Shown here piece after piece: positions 33,697-46,499 of a DNA stretch of 64,000 bases. Source of the stretch: Lunularia cruciata (lineage: Eukaryota > Streptophyta > Marchantiopsida > Lunulariales > Lunulariaceae). Location of the stretch: positions 35,256,552-35,320,551 of the forward strand of contig OX419756.1 of NCBI GenBank assembly GCA_948567375.1, read 5' to 3'. The translations under genes and the position numbers were made by a program. Position 1 is the first letter of the stretch. Every line of letters begins with the position of its first letter. The notes below the pieces were generated by a model that was given only the letters and a program-made list of their open reading frames with translations, was not told the DNA's origin and searched no databases.

Positions 33697-35830
33697 GATA
33701 GGTGGTATGATGCAGATTGTAAAATGACAAAGATCAAAGGTATGAATAGATTGCTTGATTAGGTTGCACAAAAAATTGATTTTGTTTCTTATAAAAGGTT
33801 GGTGAAGTGTAAGAAGAGTGCATTTCTAAGACTTCATGGGTTGAGCTGAGCATTGAACTAAGAAGTCTATCCTAAGGTTTTTTGGAAGAAGGTTGTTGTT
33901 AGATCTCAATCTCCAAAAGACTTGAATAAGCTCTATAACTATGTCAAGGATCTATACTTCATCCTTGATGCTCCAAGCATTGCACTTAGCCTTGGATCTA
34001 CTCTCACCATGCCTAAACTTGATGTCAAGTACCAACTCAAGAAGTTGGCAAAAATGGTAAGGCTGAAGACCTTGATGGACTTTTGTTGAACTTTTGGAGT
34101 GGGATAGCAATTATCTGATTCTAGTACTCACTTCTCTCTTGAATGAAGCAATCAAATGTGGCTTTCTTGATATATGTGTTTGAAGAAGGTAGTACTTATT
34201 CACAAGTCTGGATAGAGAGATGTGTACAAAATCCAAGCTAAGTGCTGAGTTGGTTTTAGATCAATCTATCTAAGTTGGACCATCTATTAGTACTCCATGT
34301 TTTTTGGTGGAAATCCAAAGGTGATAAAAGAGCTCTTTATGTTGCATTTATTGATCTCAATAAGGCCTTTGATAATCAAAGGCCTTATTGAGAGACTCAT
34401 GGAAGTTGAGAGTTCATTGGATTTGATTGGTGCTATCTCTAGACTCTATGAGAAGGTGGTTGTGAGACTCTCATTTTTTAGCTCTCAAGATATCTTGAGC
34501 ACAATGGGAGTGATTCAAGGCTGATCTCTATCTCCAACTCTATTTGGAATCTTCATCAATGATCTAGAGAGAGTACTAATGGAAGTTGGAGCTATAAGTG
34601 TGCAAGTTGGCTTTTTGATGATACATGAATTCCTTTATACATATGATGTAATGCTCCTCTCCACCAATTGAGAAAGTTTATAGAAGCTGGTTCATTCTCT
34701 TCTTTTGTTTTGCAATCAAAAAAAGATGGAGGTGAACCTTGACAAGCTTGAGGTGATTGTGGTGGGTTCTAAAGGTATCATACCTTTCTTCTTTGATGGA
34801 AAGTGCTTGCAATAGGTTTCTTCTTACAGGTACTTGGGGATTGAGTTTTCTCATGACTGTAGTTAGTCTACTTGTGTGGAAAAGAGAATCAATACAAGGT
34901 TTAGAGCTTTGTATATACTAAAGAATTGCTCTGGACTTGCTTAAATTACCACATAGGAGTTTGAGGTGTTGTTCATATCTCTTCAACAATAGATTGTTCT
35001 CTCTGGTGCTCAGATTTGGGGTTGAAGTACTAAAAAGACTTGGTGGCAAAAGGTTAAGAAATTTTTTAAAGTATTTTTATGTAATGAACTTGATGTGAGG
35101 ACTCAAACTCCCTATCTTTTGTTGCTTGTTGGAATACGGTTTTTGCCTCTAGAGATTGAAGCTTTGTTCTTAGCTCTCACATATGCCACTAAGGTGAGGT
35201 TTGTGGAGCATGAGATACTTCCCTACCAAGTTCTTTATGTAACTCTATCTATTGGTTGGTAAACAGATGTGATTGCATGGGCTAACAGGTGGAACATTTC
35301 TAAGCAACATTGGAGATTAGAGCCTGGTGCATTATGAGAGGTGATCAAGGAGTAGTTCTTACATCACCTATGGCATGAATCTTGTACCAAGATGGTGTTC
35401 TATCAATAGTTTTTAAATCATGTGTTGGTGTATTACAAGCAATATTATCTTGTGGCTAGGATCTCTTCTTCACTAAGACATGTCATTGCTTAGTATAGAA
35501 CTACTTCTCATAGACTAGAAGTAGAACAAGGACATTGGCCAACATATAGAGCACTCCATGTGGCTTTGCATATTGTGTACTATGAGCAAAGTTGAGGATG
35601 AACACCATGTCTTGTTGAGTGCCCTTGCAACCAACAAATTAGAGTTAAACATCATATTAGTAATAGTGATCTCTCAACTCTCCTACAACTTGAGGCTTTA
35701 GTGTTGGTGAAGTATATGATCAAGATTAGTCTACATCAGATCAATTTATTAAAATTGGTTAGATGCTCTAGGTTCTTGCCTAGGTTTTTGCTCCATTTGA
35801 TTTTTATTGTATTTTTAACCTTTTGAGTCT
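33697..35830 (+). pseudogene. LINE-type reverse transcriptase remnant
   Basis: A degraded non-LTR reverse transcriptase. Landmarks: WYDADCKMTK near 33706, ALYVAFIDLNKAFDNQ near 34332-34379 (the palm motif with its first Asp), SLSPTLFGIFINDLE near 34525-34570, a decayed LYTYDVMLLS at 34633-34662 where LYADD is expected, and YRYLGIEFSHDCS near 34830. A C-terminal trace (QTPYLLLLVGIRFLPLEIEALFLALTY, split by me here) extends to about 35200. Stops and a small duplication near 34370 break it. No poly-A tail or endonuclease domain was identified. Confidence 0.75.
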
Positions 35831-37249
35831 TTGTGTCATCCAGGGCTTTATATTTCTTTGTTCAATGTTCATAATATAGATAATTGGAATAGAGAGGCCT
35901 TTTGGGCCATTGACCATCAAAACAAAAGTCTTTAGTGTGATTCAAGGGAGAGTTTGGTTACTTCTCTTGTGAATGAGTGATCCACATGTTATATTTATGT
36001 TAGTAGTTTGAATAATCCTTTTGAATGAATATATCAAGGAAGTTTTTTAGGTTTTGAGTAAAATATTTCATCACACTTGATTATAAGTAAATTTTGCCCC
36101 TAATAGAGGGTTTAGTTTATTTTTTTAGGGTTTAGCCTAAGTAATGATTATTATATTGGAATAAAAAATAAAACCATATTACATATTTATAATTTCACAT
36201 CTTTCATTTGATAATTTCAATACAAAATCAATTGAGAAACTTCAAAATAATTTATTTTAACATAAATCATTACCCATATCAATATAAATAAAGATGGTAC
36301 TGCACTATAGTTAACTACATAATATCATAAAGAGAAGGAAATTTAATAGGGTGTTTCATAAATAGATTTGATGGATGTCTATGGGATAAATAACAAACTT
36401 TGTAACTATTTTTAGTGAACTCTATAATTAGATGAGATTGTAATAAATGAACACTCTATAAATTGAATTACGGGGTATAATGTCTAAGTTGCATTCATTT
36501 ATAAGAATCATATGCTAGGTTATGGAGGTTTAGGAATGCTATATTGAAATAAATGATTGTTAGAAGAGTAGACTTGGTTTCTTGACCAACTCACCCACCA
36601 TGTGGTGAGTGAGTTGGTCTTGGAGTGGGATTTATGAACTTTTTGGCGGATCCAAAATGCCCTCTCTCAACTATTCAAATTCTCAACTCAAATTCACCAT
36701 CCCAAGTGCAAATGATCCCTTTGTTAGTCAACTAAATAGTGGTTTAGTAGTTTTGCATTGGTGTGGTGGTTCATTTCCATAGATTAGTGCAGCAAAGGAT
36801 AGTGCAAGTTATGGAAAATGATCCATGCTGCTCCATGGAAACCAAGAAATTGATTTAGGGTTGAGAAATTTTACTCTAAAAGGGCAACAAAAATTTAGCA
36901 CTGGGAGATCAAGTACCTTGTTACAGTGTAGGAAGCTCACTTTTGGATATAGATCCAAAACCTATAGACTCACCTTTGGATTCACAACTTGAATAACCAT
37001 GAGGGAAATTTGGAAAATTGTTGAGGATGGCTTCTATTGTTCTTGGAAAAACCAAAGAGGATGAGCGGTTTTGCATAACAAAGCACCATTATGGCCAAAT
37101 CCCGGATTATTTGGAGGACCCATAATGAGTTGCACAAATTCATGGTGTGAATTGCAAAAAGCTCATTCAAAAATCAATGGCTTTTAGTCTCATGGTAGCA
37201 TTTTTTATTTGAGAGAAGCAAGGATTTTCTACTTCTATGACAGGTGACC
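35831..37249. other. AT-rich noncoding stretch
   Basis: No credible coding frame or element ends. It holds one near-perfect hairpin (36584-36619). Possibly old intergenic or intronic sequence. Confidence 0.5.
36584..36619. repeat. 17-bp inverted repeat with 2-bp loop
   Basis: GACCAACTCACCCACCA and TGGTGAGTGAGTTGGTC pair with one mismatch around TG. Could be a foldback element trace or a structured site; function unknown. Confidence 0.8.
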
Positions 37250-38085
37250 AGCTTTACAAGAAATAGTTGAGGTACATGAAACAATACAAGGAAACTTGGG
37301 AGGAGCTTAAGAACAAGTCTATTAGACAAGGTTTCACAAAGAAGGAATATGGCAAAGGGTGGAGAATTATAGAAGATAAATTGAGTGGAATGTGCTTATA
37401 TTTTGCTAGAATGGAAGCCATGTTTGGGAACCAAGCAAACATTAGTCCACCTGCTATGGTAAGTTTGGGAGACTTAAATCCCAATTTAAGCAAGGTTGGC
37501 ATGGAGGAGGTCCTTTAAGGTGCAAAGGAAGAGGGCTCTCAATTCCCATCTCCCCAAGAGGTGGTGCTCTCAGACTCATGCCCCCAAACATCCAAGGGGT
37601 GGAAAGTATACCTAATGTTTACATGGACAATAGAATTTGATCACCCGAAGATGAGTCACAATATGTTGGACCAATAGAGGACTAACCTTTTGTTAAACCA
37701 CCTCCTTTAACTTCTATAGGGGATGGGTCCAAGTGGGCTTTGCTTGACCAAGAAGGAGAACATGATCCAAAGAGGTGAAATATCAGTAAGTACGGTATCT
37801 TGGATGTCACCTAATATATCATTGTCTTAGGATTTAGCAAAAACTACCATGTTGAAATCAAATACCAGAAAATCTAGGGAGAGGCTAGGAATAGCTGAAC
37901 TAGAAGCCACCAATATGAGGAAAAGAGAGAAAACATTGATGAAAATGGAAGCTAAGTATGTTAGATTAGAGATAGAGAAGATGAAAACTGAAATTGGGAA
38001 GAAATTGAGTGCAAAGCTAGGGCAGACAAACATAGATTCAAGGAGAAGAGTTTATAATCAAAGCATGCTCATGAAATCAAAATGA
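37250..38085 (+). pseudogene. Possible Myb/SANT (trihelix-like) gene remnant
   Basis: Open stretch 37267-37518 (MRYMKQYKETWEELK, FTKKEYGKGWRIIEDKL, then Cys-Leu-Tyr-Phe-Ala) has the spaced Trp and basic helices of a plant Myb/SANT-like DNA-binding fold. About 330 bp later 37849-38085 reads a Lys/Glu-rich helix (MRKREKTLMKMEAKYVRLEIEKMK), like the C-terminal coil of trihelix or transposon-associated SANT proteins. No intact exon structure or transposase partner was seen. It may be a host gene fragment or part of a PIF/Harbinger-like element. Confidence 0.35.
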
Positions 38086-39964
38086 GTCTCTTCTAGGTAG
38101 GAAAATCTCCTAAATAAATAAACCAATATTTCAAAGTGCTAACTCAAGTTCAACATGCAGATCCTACTCCATAGTCATCATACTCTAGTGATAGTAGATA
38201 GCATACCATAATGTAACCTAAGTATATTTCTAATAAATGAGTTTAAGAAAATTAGTTAAGACTCTCTATTATCACTATGGAAAAAGCTATTGCTTGTTAG
38301 TGCTAACTACCACTTGTCAACACTCGCTACCGCTTGTTGGTGCTTGATGTTATGCCTATTGATGCCCAATGCCACACAATATTGCACCCCAAAGTTTGTG
38401 TTGATGGGAGTGGTGCCGGTTGGGTTTCAGGCAATGCTCAAAGGCACATATAGGCATTGAGTGATGCATATTGATGGCCCACATAGGTGCCTAATGCCAT
38501 GGAATGACGCCCAGTACCGGTAAGGTTTAGGCAGGTTGGCCAGTTCTATTAAGGGCAACGTGTGATGATACTTGTTGTTTGTGGGTGGTGTGCATAGGCA
38601 ATAGGTGACACCCAGTTTGATGCAAGGCACAAGCAATCAAAACACATGAAAATAGATATGAGAGTTTGACAAGGAGAAATTGAGAACATGTGATAAAATT
38701 TGAGAAAACAAGTGGTACATAAGATGTGTATAAATGTTTTAAATGTACGTAAGATGTGTATAAATGTGGAGCCACTAAAAGATATCACTATGCTAGAGGA
38801 GAAGGAGGTGAAGAAGATGAGTGAGATACAACATGGTGTCTAAGTGTTGCTATTGCATCCTCAAGTCTACATGGTATACATGATGTTGAATCCTAAATGG
38901 ACTCAATGACCACCAAAGAGGTCACTTGCTCTCATCCAAGTCTTGGTGCTTAATAACACTAGCAAGAAGAGAATATGGGCCACTACTATAAGAACTCAAT
39001 CTACTTGATGTCCACTCCTCTTCTGCCTAACTAACAACAAGCCTATCATCATAGACAAATCTATCCAAAGCATGCATCAAAGGATCAAATGACCAAGTGA
39101 ATGTTGCTCTCTCTACCCTATAAGGATGGAAGTGGGTAAGATGGATATCACTACGTGGATGGTTCTTATAATAAGAGAGTGCATAGCTGTCCAAGATCAA
39201 AAGATCACAAAGAAGTAAACCTAATGAAATGAGATGCTCATATGATCTAACTCTAAGTCCTCTAAACTCATCATCTTGCTGGACATGTGTAGAACACAAA
39301 CATGCCATGAAGCAAGGTCCAATGTGAACTCCCTCCGAGAGTTCCAACCACTGATACATGCTCCATAGCAACCAATCCACTCCATCCAGAGTAAGATCTA
39401 TCCACAAGATAACCTCCAAGTATAACAAACAAACTGTATGAAATGACAAACATTAGGACGTGCGGCCCACCTTATAGGCCCTGACTATGTGTGAGGGTAC
39501 CAACCATGCCTAGTTGTCTGGCTCTCCTATGCATAGAAACCGGTGCTACCATGAACCCATAATGATGCCAAACAAGTAACATCTACAACAATAATTCTCT
39601 TTTGTAGGAAGCTTGGGAAGAGAATACATGGAATATACTCTCTTGATAAACAAACCCTCTCTCTAAACTTAATTTGAGTCTCCTAAGTCTCCACATTGTA
39701 AGGTAATATAAGGGTGGCGTCTATCATAGGGGTGGCATCAGTTTGCGTCTATATCTCACTATGGGTATGGGTCTGGCAAGCAATACTACATATTCTTGGT
39801 CCAAGATAAGCCACACAAGCCCTCACCTAAGCTAGACTACTCTCACTGTCCTCTACCTAAACATGTGCACTCTTGCACCTCTCCATAGCAAAGGCTAACT
39901 CTTGTGCTTGATCTCTAATTGGACCCTTTAATCCTCAACCATGGTAGTGGCACCTAGGATGTCC
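38086..39964. other. Unassigned stretch with a coding trace on the minus strand
   Basis: A 140-codon open stretch on the minus strand (39027-39449) includes HIGPCFMACLCSTH and ALSYYKNHPRSDIHLTHFHPY. It looks protein-like but I do not recognise it. A tandem duplication of about 25 bp (ACATAAGATGTGTATAAATG and its near copy) lies at 38721-38767. The rest shows nothing I can name. Confidence 0.3.
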
Positions 39965-40655
39965 TATGAGCCAGCCTGTCTCTCACTAAAGATGAACCTC
40001 TGATGGCTATTATGGTAGCGCACCATGGACGAACAAGGAAAGGAATTCCAACTCCATCATACTCCTCCAAGGCTAACACTCCAAGACTCAAGATATTGCT
40101 CACTAGGGAACTCAATGAGAGAGAGATAGTTGTAAATAAAAGGATGATGAATACCTCCTCACCCCTTGTTTATATACTTGTGAAATAGTTACGTACCAAA
40201 GTTACTAATTACCATAGTAACTCAAGTTACTAGACTAAAAGTCAAGTAAAGTCAAAAAGTATAAAGGAATATCTATTCACATGGGCATATTCCACTAGCA
40301 TGTGATCTTATCTTGACCCAACCACTAAAGCAAGGATTCCTTCACATGGGCTATCCTTGGACTATAGAAGAATCCAAAACAAAAAGGCTTGCAGGCCCAA
40401 GAGTTCTCAACTCTTTCTTCAAAGCCAAACACCTAGGAATAATACCAAGTCAACATACTAAAATCCAAACTAGTGGTGCTCACCTTTTCCACTTCCTCTA
40501 AAGTAAGGTCTCCTCTATCTTAGCTATGACTAACTTTAGCTAATCATGACTAATGTAGAATCATCCTTTATCTCTATATAAATAATATCTCTTAAGTACT
40601 TGTAATACCAAGCTAAATATCACAATACCACACACATGCACAAATGGGTATTACA
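39965..40655 (-). repeat. C' 3' LTR
   Basis: 691 bp, homologous to the LTRs of C with small indels. The terminal base pair is mutated (TATGAGCC on plus, expected TGTGAGCC). Confidence 0.88.
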
Positions 40656-40703
40656 TTTACCCCCAGACTAAGTTTTCAATTTGTCCTCAAAGTGAAGGTC
40701 TCT

Positions 40704-43700
40704 CTACCTTCTATGGTACATCTTCAACTTATCATGGTTAATCCTATCAAAGTGTCTTCCTCCCAACTCCTTGAGATCATAGGTGTAATTGCCCCACACC
40801 TTCTCCACTATGAAAGGTCCAAAGTATTTAGGCAAAAACTTCTTTTGCACTCTCTTGAATCAAATAGAATCAAACAACACTACCCAATCACCTTCTTTGA
40901 AAGGCTCCACCTTCTTCTTGCCTTGCCTCTTGTCATATCTCTCCTTTTGTTTCCTTTGGGCTTGCTCCACTCAAACCATAGCAAGTGCTCTTGCCTCTTC
41001 CAACTCCATGAGTTGCTCCTTCCTTGACTTCTCTGCATCACCTCCTTGTGCTTTCTTCAATCTCCTATGAATGCTTTGGAAGGTAGGAAGATCAAAGTGA
41101 ATAGGTAAGGTAGATTCAATACCATACACCAATTGAAATGGAGAATACCGAGTGGAAGTCTTCATGGTTTTCCTATACTCCCACAAAATTGCATGAATCC
41201 TCTTGTCCCAATGATGTTTAGCCCCGTCCATTTCTGCATCTTTGGCCAACATCATGCACAAGGTCTGATTGGTTCTCTTTGCCAAGCCATTGGAATTTGG
41301 CTTATAGGATGTAGTTACTGTATGTGTGATAGAGAAATGTTGTAGCATGGCTGTAGTAATGCTTCCTGTAAACTCTCCTCCTCTACCAAAAACCAACTCC
41401 AAAGGGCATCCAAATCTAGTGATAATGCATTCATAAAGAAATCTACCAACTTCATCTTCATTCTTGTCCCTCAATGGTCTAGCCTCACTTGGTAAGGTAA
41501 TCAATAACTACCACAATCTACCGATTGTTCCTCAAGGTTCTATTGAGAGGACCTACAAAATCAATTCCACACTTCTCAAAAGGTCCTAGCAATGGAATTG
41601 ATCTAAGTGGTGGAGTGGATGTAGACTATCTAGCAAAAGCTTGACAAACATGACAAGTTTTGCACAATCCTTGAAAATCTTTCTCCAATGGTAACCTGCA
41701 TCTAGAATCTTGAAAGTAGTCACCTTTCTTGCAAAGTATCCTCCACACACTAAACCTTCGTGAAACTCCTTTATGAGTAGGATAGACTCTTCCTTACCCA
41801 CTACTCTTTGAAGTAAACCATCTGCTCCTTGGTGAAAAAGAATATCCTCCACCATTGTGTAAGGTCTAGATCTTGCTGCAAGGGCCTTCCTCTCCCTAGC
41901 ATACATCCCTTCTGGATAGTTACCTCTTGTCACAAAATCCACAATCTCCTTATACTCCATTAGAACCTCTTGAGTGATTGAGATTGTCATGAGCTCCTCA
42001 TCTGGGAAGGAATCATCCAGTGGCTCATCTCCATCATGATCATAGGCCCTAGATAACAAATCAGTATTTGCATGTTTCTTTCCTGGCCTATCCTCAATGG
42101 TGTAATCATACTCAAACAAGAGTATCATCCACCTTGCTAGTCTCTCCAACATAAGGCTTGTTGAAGATGTACTTCAAAGCCTTGTGATCTGTGACAATGG
42201 TGGCTTTCTCTCCAATCAAGTAGTGTCTAAACTTCTTGAGACCAAAGATCACTGCTAACCCTTCTCTCTCCGTGACAGAGTAGTTCTTCTCTGTTGGAAC
42301 CACCTACCTACTAGCATAAGCTATTGGATGATCATACCCATCTTGGTCTAATTGACTAAGAGTGCATCCTATAGCTACATTAGAAGCATTAGTGTAGAGG
42401 ATGAAAGGTTTACTCCAATTAATTTTAGCAAGAATTGGAGCTACAACAAGGGATTGCTTGAGCTCCTCAAAAGCTTTAAGGGCCTCCTTGTCCTCCAAAA
42501 TCACCATGTTATCTACACCCTTCTTCATGTAGATGGTCAATGAATAAGCCTTGTTGGAAAATGAGAAGATGAATCTCCTATAGTATCCAACCATCCCCAA
42601 GAATTAGTGTAACTTTGTCAAGCTTGAAGGGAATGGAAGGTCTGAGATTTTCCTCACCTTCTTAGGATCAACTGCTATTCTATCCTTGGAGATGATGTGC
42701 CCCAAAAGTAGACCTTCTTCACATCCAAAAATGCACTTCTCTAGGTTGAGTGATGCATTTGCCTCATCTAAGCATTGCAAGACCTTGATTAGGTGCTCAA
42801 AGTGCTCCTCCTTGCTCCCATAGACACAAAAGTTATCAATGAAGTCTCTCACAAATTTCCCAATGAAAGGTTAAAATACCTTGTTCATGAACCATTGGAA
42901 TGTGGCTAGAGCATTGCAAAGCCCAAAAGGCATGACCTTGAAAGCGTAAGTTCCCCAAGGTGTGGTGAAGGTAGTGAGTTGTTGATGCTCTGGTGCAATC
43001 TTGATTTGGTTATATCCACTATAGCCATCTCCAAAACTATACCTCTCATGACTTGCAACCTCCTCCAAGATCTCATCAATGAATGGAAATGGGTAGTAGT
43101 CCTTCTTGGTAACAACATTGAGCTTCTTGTAATCCACACATACCCGAACCTTGCCATTCTTTTTCTTCACAATCACAATAGGAGACACCCATTCTAAATT
43201 CTCTACCTCAAAGATAAGTCCAGCCTCCTTGAGCTTATCAATCTCCTCCTTCACAACCAAAGATATTGGTGGGCTAATGCGATGTTGCTTTTGGCGGATT
43301 GGTCTTGCATGTGACTCCACCTCTATCTTGTGCTCCTCCAAGGTGACTTCCTTCAAATCCTTGTAACTAAAAGCAAACACATGGATGAACTTGCAGAAAA
43401 TCTCCTCAAATCTCACCTTCTCCTCCTTGGTAAATTTGGACCATACTTGAGGGTAGATAACCTTCTCTCTACCTCCTCAAGTGTCAATGGTGATTTATCT
43501 GGGTCCTTCAAAACCTTTGGCTTAGGTTCAAAATCCATAGCACACAAAGGATACACATCTGAATCAGATTCAGATTCATCCTCCTCCGTGGAAGTCTCCT
43601 CTTCCATGCTTGTGTCCACACCTGAAGCTCCTTCTTCAGAATCTGATTCCCAATAATCAGAAGATGGTGTATATGAATGTGAATTGTTGGTGGTGTTAGT

Positions 43701-45283
43701 CACAAGAATTGTGACTCTATGGTTTGATGGCCCAATCCTCAAGTACCCTTTGTGCCATTGATCAACTGTGAGTGCTGCTCTCAACCATGGCCTCCCAAGA
43801 AGTAAGTCATAGCTTGAATCCTTCAAGACTTGGAAAGTCATGAGATTTTGAACTCCCATAACTGAAACTACCACCTTATCCATCACCCCTACTGGTCAAA
43901 CTTGTTGCTTTTTTGCCATGCTCACCACAAATGTGGAAGGTCTTGAGGGTATCATACCCAACTTCTTCATCAACCTTTCTGACATGGCATTCACTACTAA
44001 TTATCTATCAACCAATGCATCCTTGATGTTGTGACTATTCACTCTCACATCAATCTTGGAGGCATATTCACAAGCCTCCCATGGTGTTGGCTTGGCATCC
44101 ACCACCCCCATTGATACTGGAGCTTTTGCCTTCTTCTTCTTCTTGCTCCTTGTAGAACTCAAACCACCTCTAAGCTCCTTTCTCAAGGTAGGGTTCAAAG
44201 CAATCAATTGGCCCACTATGATGTTAGCCTTGTGGTTACTAACATCCTCCAACACATTGTAGTTCCACAGTTGCTTTGAAATCAAGAAATCCTCCATCCC
44301 CAACTTCTTCCTTGGAGTCTTTGTTATTGATAGTGTTGAGGTGCGAGTGCTCCTAGTAGACATAGGAGTATCCTTGCTTGGAGTAAATCCCTGAGAAGAA
44401 TGAACATCCTCTGCAAAACAAGCTCTCTTTTTCTCTTGTGCCAAAAGCTCCAAATTAGGACCCTTGGAGTTTGAGCACTCTCCCTTTTCATACTTGCACT
44501 CAACCACATCTATGGATACTATCCCTTTACCTTTGTTGGGATTAGGAGCCACTTGGGTTTCACTACCTCCCTCTTTCTCTCTATTGGCTCCCTCATATAA
44601 CCCCTTCCTCCATGGTAAGTGGAATTTGGGCAATTCCTTTGGATAAGGCATCTTGTGGTGCAACCCTTACCACCAAAGTATCAGAAGTTCCACCATACTT
44701 GTAACCTTGAGGAGGATGCACAACCTCCTTCACCACCAAATCACTCTCATCCCCTTCCAAACTCTCCTCCATACAAATTGTGATCTTGATAGCTTCAACC
44801 TTGGAAGAAGGTTTCTCATATCTCACCTTGCTTCTAATTTGTGGTCTCAACCCTCCCACAAAATTCTTGGTGATCATGGCCCCTATGCCAATCATAGTAG
44901 TCTCCACATCATCTCCACCCTTCCTCAACACTATGCAAAATCTGGACTCTAACTTTGCCACTCTTTCCACATAGGCTCTCACTTTCTCTCCATCTCCTTG
45001 TTTGAGAAAGGTAACCTCTCTCATAACTCTCATCTAGGAGAAATTTCTCAATGAGTGCTAAAGTTAAACTCTTCCAAGACTCTTCTTCCCCATCTCTCCT
45101 CTCTCTCTTTTGGTATTCTGACTCATACCATGTAAGTATTGCATCCTCAAAGAAATCTGGTAATAATGAGGCCCACTCATTCTTCCTCCTCTCATTGTTT
45201 CCTATGCAAGCTCTCTTGAAGTCTCTCACAAAGGCCTCCACATCTTCTCCATCCTTACCAAATAAAACCGGAAGTTTCTATAT
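40704..45283 (-). pseudogene. C' gag-pol
   Basis: Corresponds to the 1608-codon frame of C. Pieces from N to C terminus: gag 44593-45241, linker 44001-44663, protease-RT linker 43413-43886, RT 42871-43416 and 42604-42852 (active site altered to FIDNF), RNase H 42112-42600, integrase 40971-42152. The start codon is ATA followed by TAG. The gag knuckle is deleted near 44650. The Arg codon CGA of C near the integrase end is TGA here. Confidence 0.9.
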
Positions 45284-45515
45284 CTTAACCTCTCACTATC
45301 TTTCTTTCTCTCAATTTTTTCTCTCCTTTCTTTTCTCTCACTCTATAACTAATAGAGTTTGTACATGACTAACACCATTTGAGAGTAATCCACCCTAGGG
45401 AACACAAAAGGCTCGGGTTGCTCCAAGATTTCTATAGCAACATCAAATCCTAGAGTGCATATTAATCAAACCCTCATGGATAGTTTATCCATAAATTGAA
45501 AGATTATCTCCATCA

Positions 45516-45989
45516 CTAATCTTGAAAACTAGCTGATGAAGGTGGTAGTATTTCTGTACTTGTACTAAGACTCTCTCCAAGATCCTTCACCAAAGTCTCC
45601 AAAAGTGATTTTACTCCACTACACTCATGTCCTTTTGGAAGTCCTTCAACTCCACAAACCTCACATAACTCCTTGGTCTTAGATCTTCTCCTTCCCAATC
45701 TTGGTGAAGAAGGTCCAACATGCAAACCCAAGTCAACTAAGCCTCTCCTTTCCCTCAATCTCTTGCTCTCAAAGGTCAATGGACATGAACTTGCTTTATG
45801 TCCCTTCTCTCCACAGAGAAAGCACTTAGACTCAGTCTTTCCTCCAAGTGGTGTAGGTTTTTGGATCCTCTCAACACTCTCTTCAAATTCTATTGTAAAC
45901 TCTCTTTTCCTCGAATCTACCCCTACAATCACCTCAAACCCTTTGGGAACCTTGCATAGTCTTAATTTCCACTCTTGATGACCTTCCAT
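45516..45989 (-). CDS. C' upstream zinc-knuckle ORF (intact frame)
   Basis: 157 codons from ATG at 45989, the same length as in C (51070-51543), with about nine amino-acid differences by eye, no stop and no indel. It keeps CFLCGEKGHKASSC and the second Cys/His cluster. It is striking that this frame is open while gag-pol of the same element is broken in many places. Function unknown; see the entry in C. Confidence 0.65.
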   Translation of the reverse strand: MEGHQEWKLRLCKVPKGFEVIVGVDSRKREFTIEFEESVERIQKPTPLGGKTESKCFLCGEKGHKASSCPLTFESKRLRERRGLVDLGLHVGPSSPRLGRRRSKTKELCEVCGVEGLPKGHECSGVKSLLETLVKDLGESLSTSTEILPPSSASFQD

Positions 45990-46493
45990 GTTCCCAAGAT
46001 GAATCTTAACACTCAAACATGCTTTTTGTTGCTCTCAAACTCCTCATGCATGAGATCTCAACTCTACAAAATTGACCTTTCCTCACAATTTCACTCAAAT
46101 CTCTCAACTAGTATCTAAAATTCCTCTGAAATTTTTCACACTTGATCACAACTCCAAGGAGTCCTTCCCTAAACAATTTTAGATCTTTTCATCGAGCCAT
46201 TTGGCATAGATTCCTTTCTATTCAGCACGCATATTTCAGATTTGGTCTAAAAACCACCCCCTCACTTCAAAAACTCATAACTCCCTCCCCAAGATTGATC
46301 TCTCTCTAATTTTTGTGGCAACATGTAGGATATAATGCACTAAATTTTCTTGAAAAACAATTCACTGAAAATTGAAGAAATGGCAGACTTTGTACAATTT
46401 TCTAGAGAGCATGCAGTTGCGGGAGCAGTTTACCCTATCAACTTTCAAAAATTCTAGCCCAGTGTGCATAGTTGCTCTCATAATAATTTCAAG
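45990..46493 (-). other. C' residual 5' leader
   Basis: Homologous to 50549-51069 of C. It ends at the breakpoint with B3, and the ORF seen across 46372-46623 is a product of that junction. Confidence 0.8.
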
Positions 46494-46499
46494 ATATGG

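Larger units (their letters stand above)
39965..46493 (-). mobile_element. C': decayed Athila-like element, 5' end missing
   Basis: Minus-strand relative of the intact C. It keeps the 3' LTR (39965-40655), pol, gag, the upstream ORF and part of the leader, but the 5' LTR and about 340 bp of leader are missing. At about 46493 it joins B3 directly. The gag-pol ATG is lost (ATA), gag lacks about 220 bp including the zinc knuckle, and pol has several frameshifts and stops. Confidence 0.9.
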
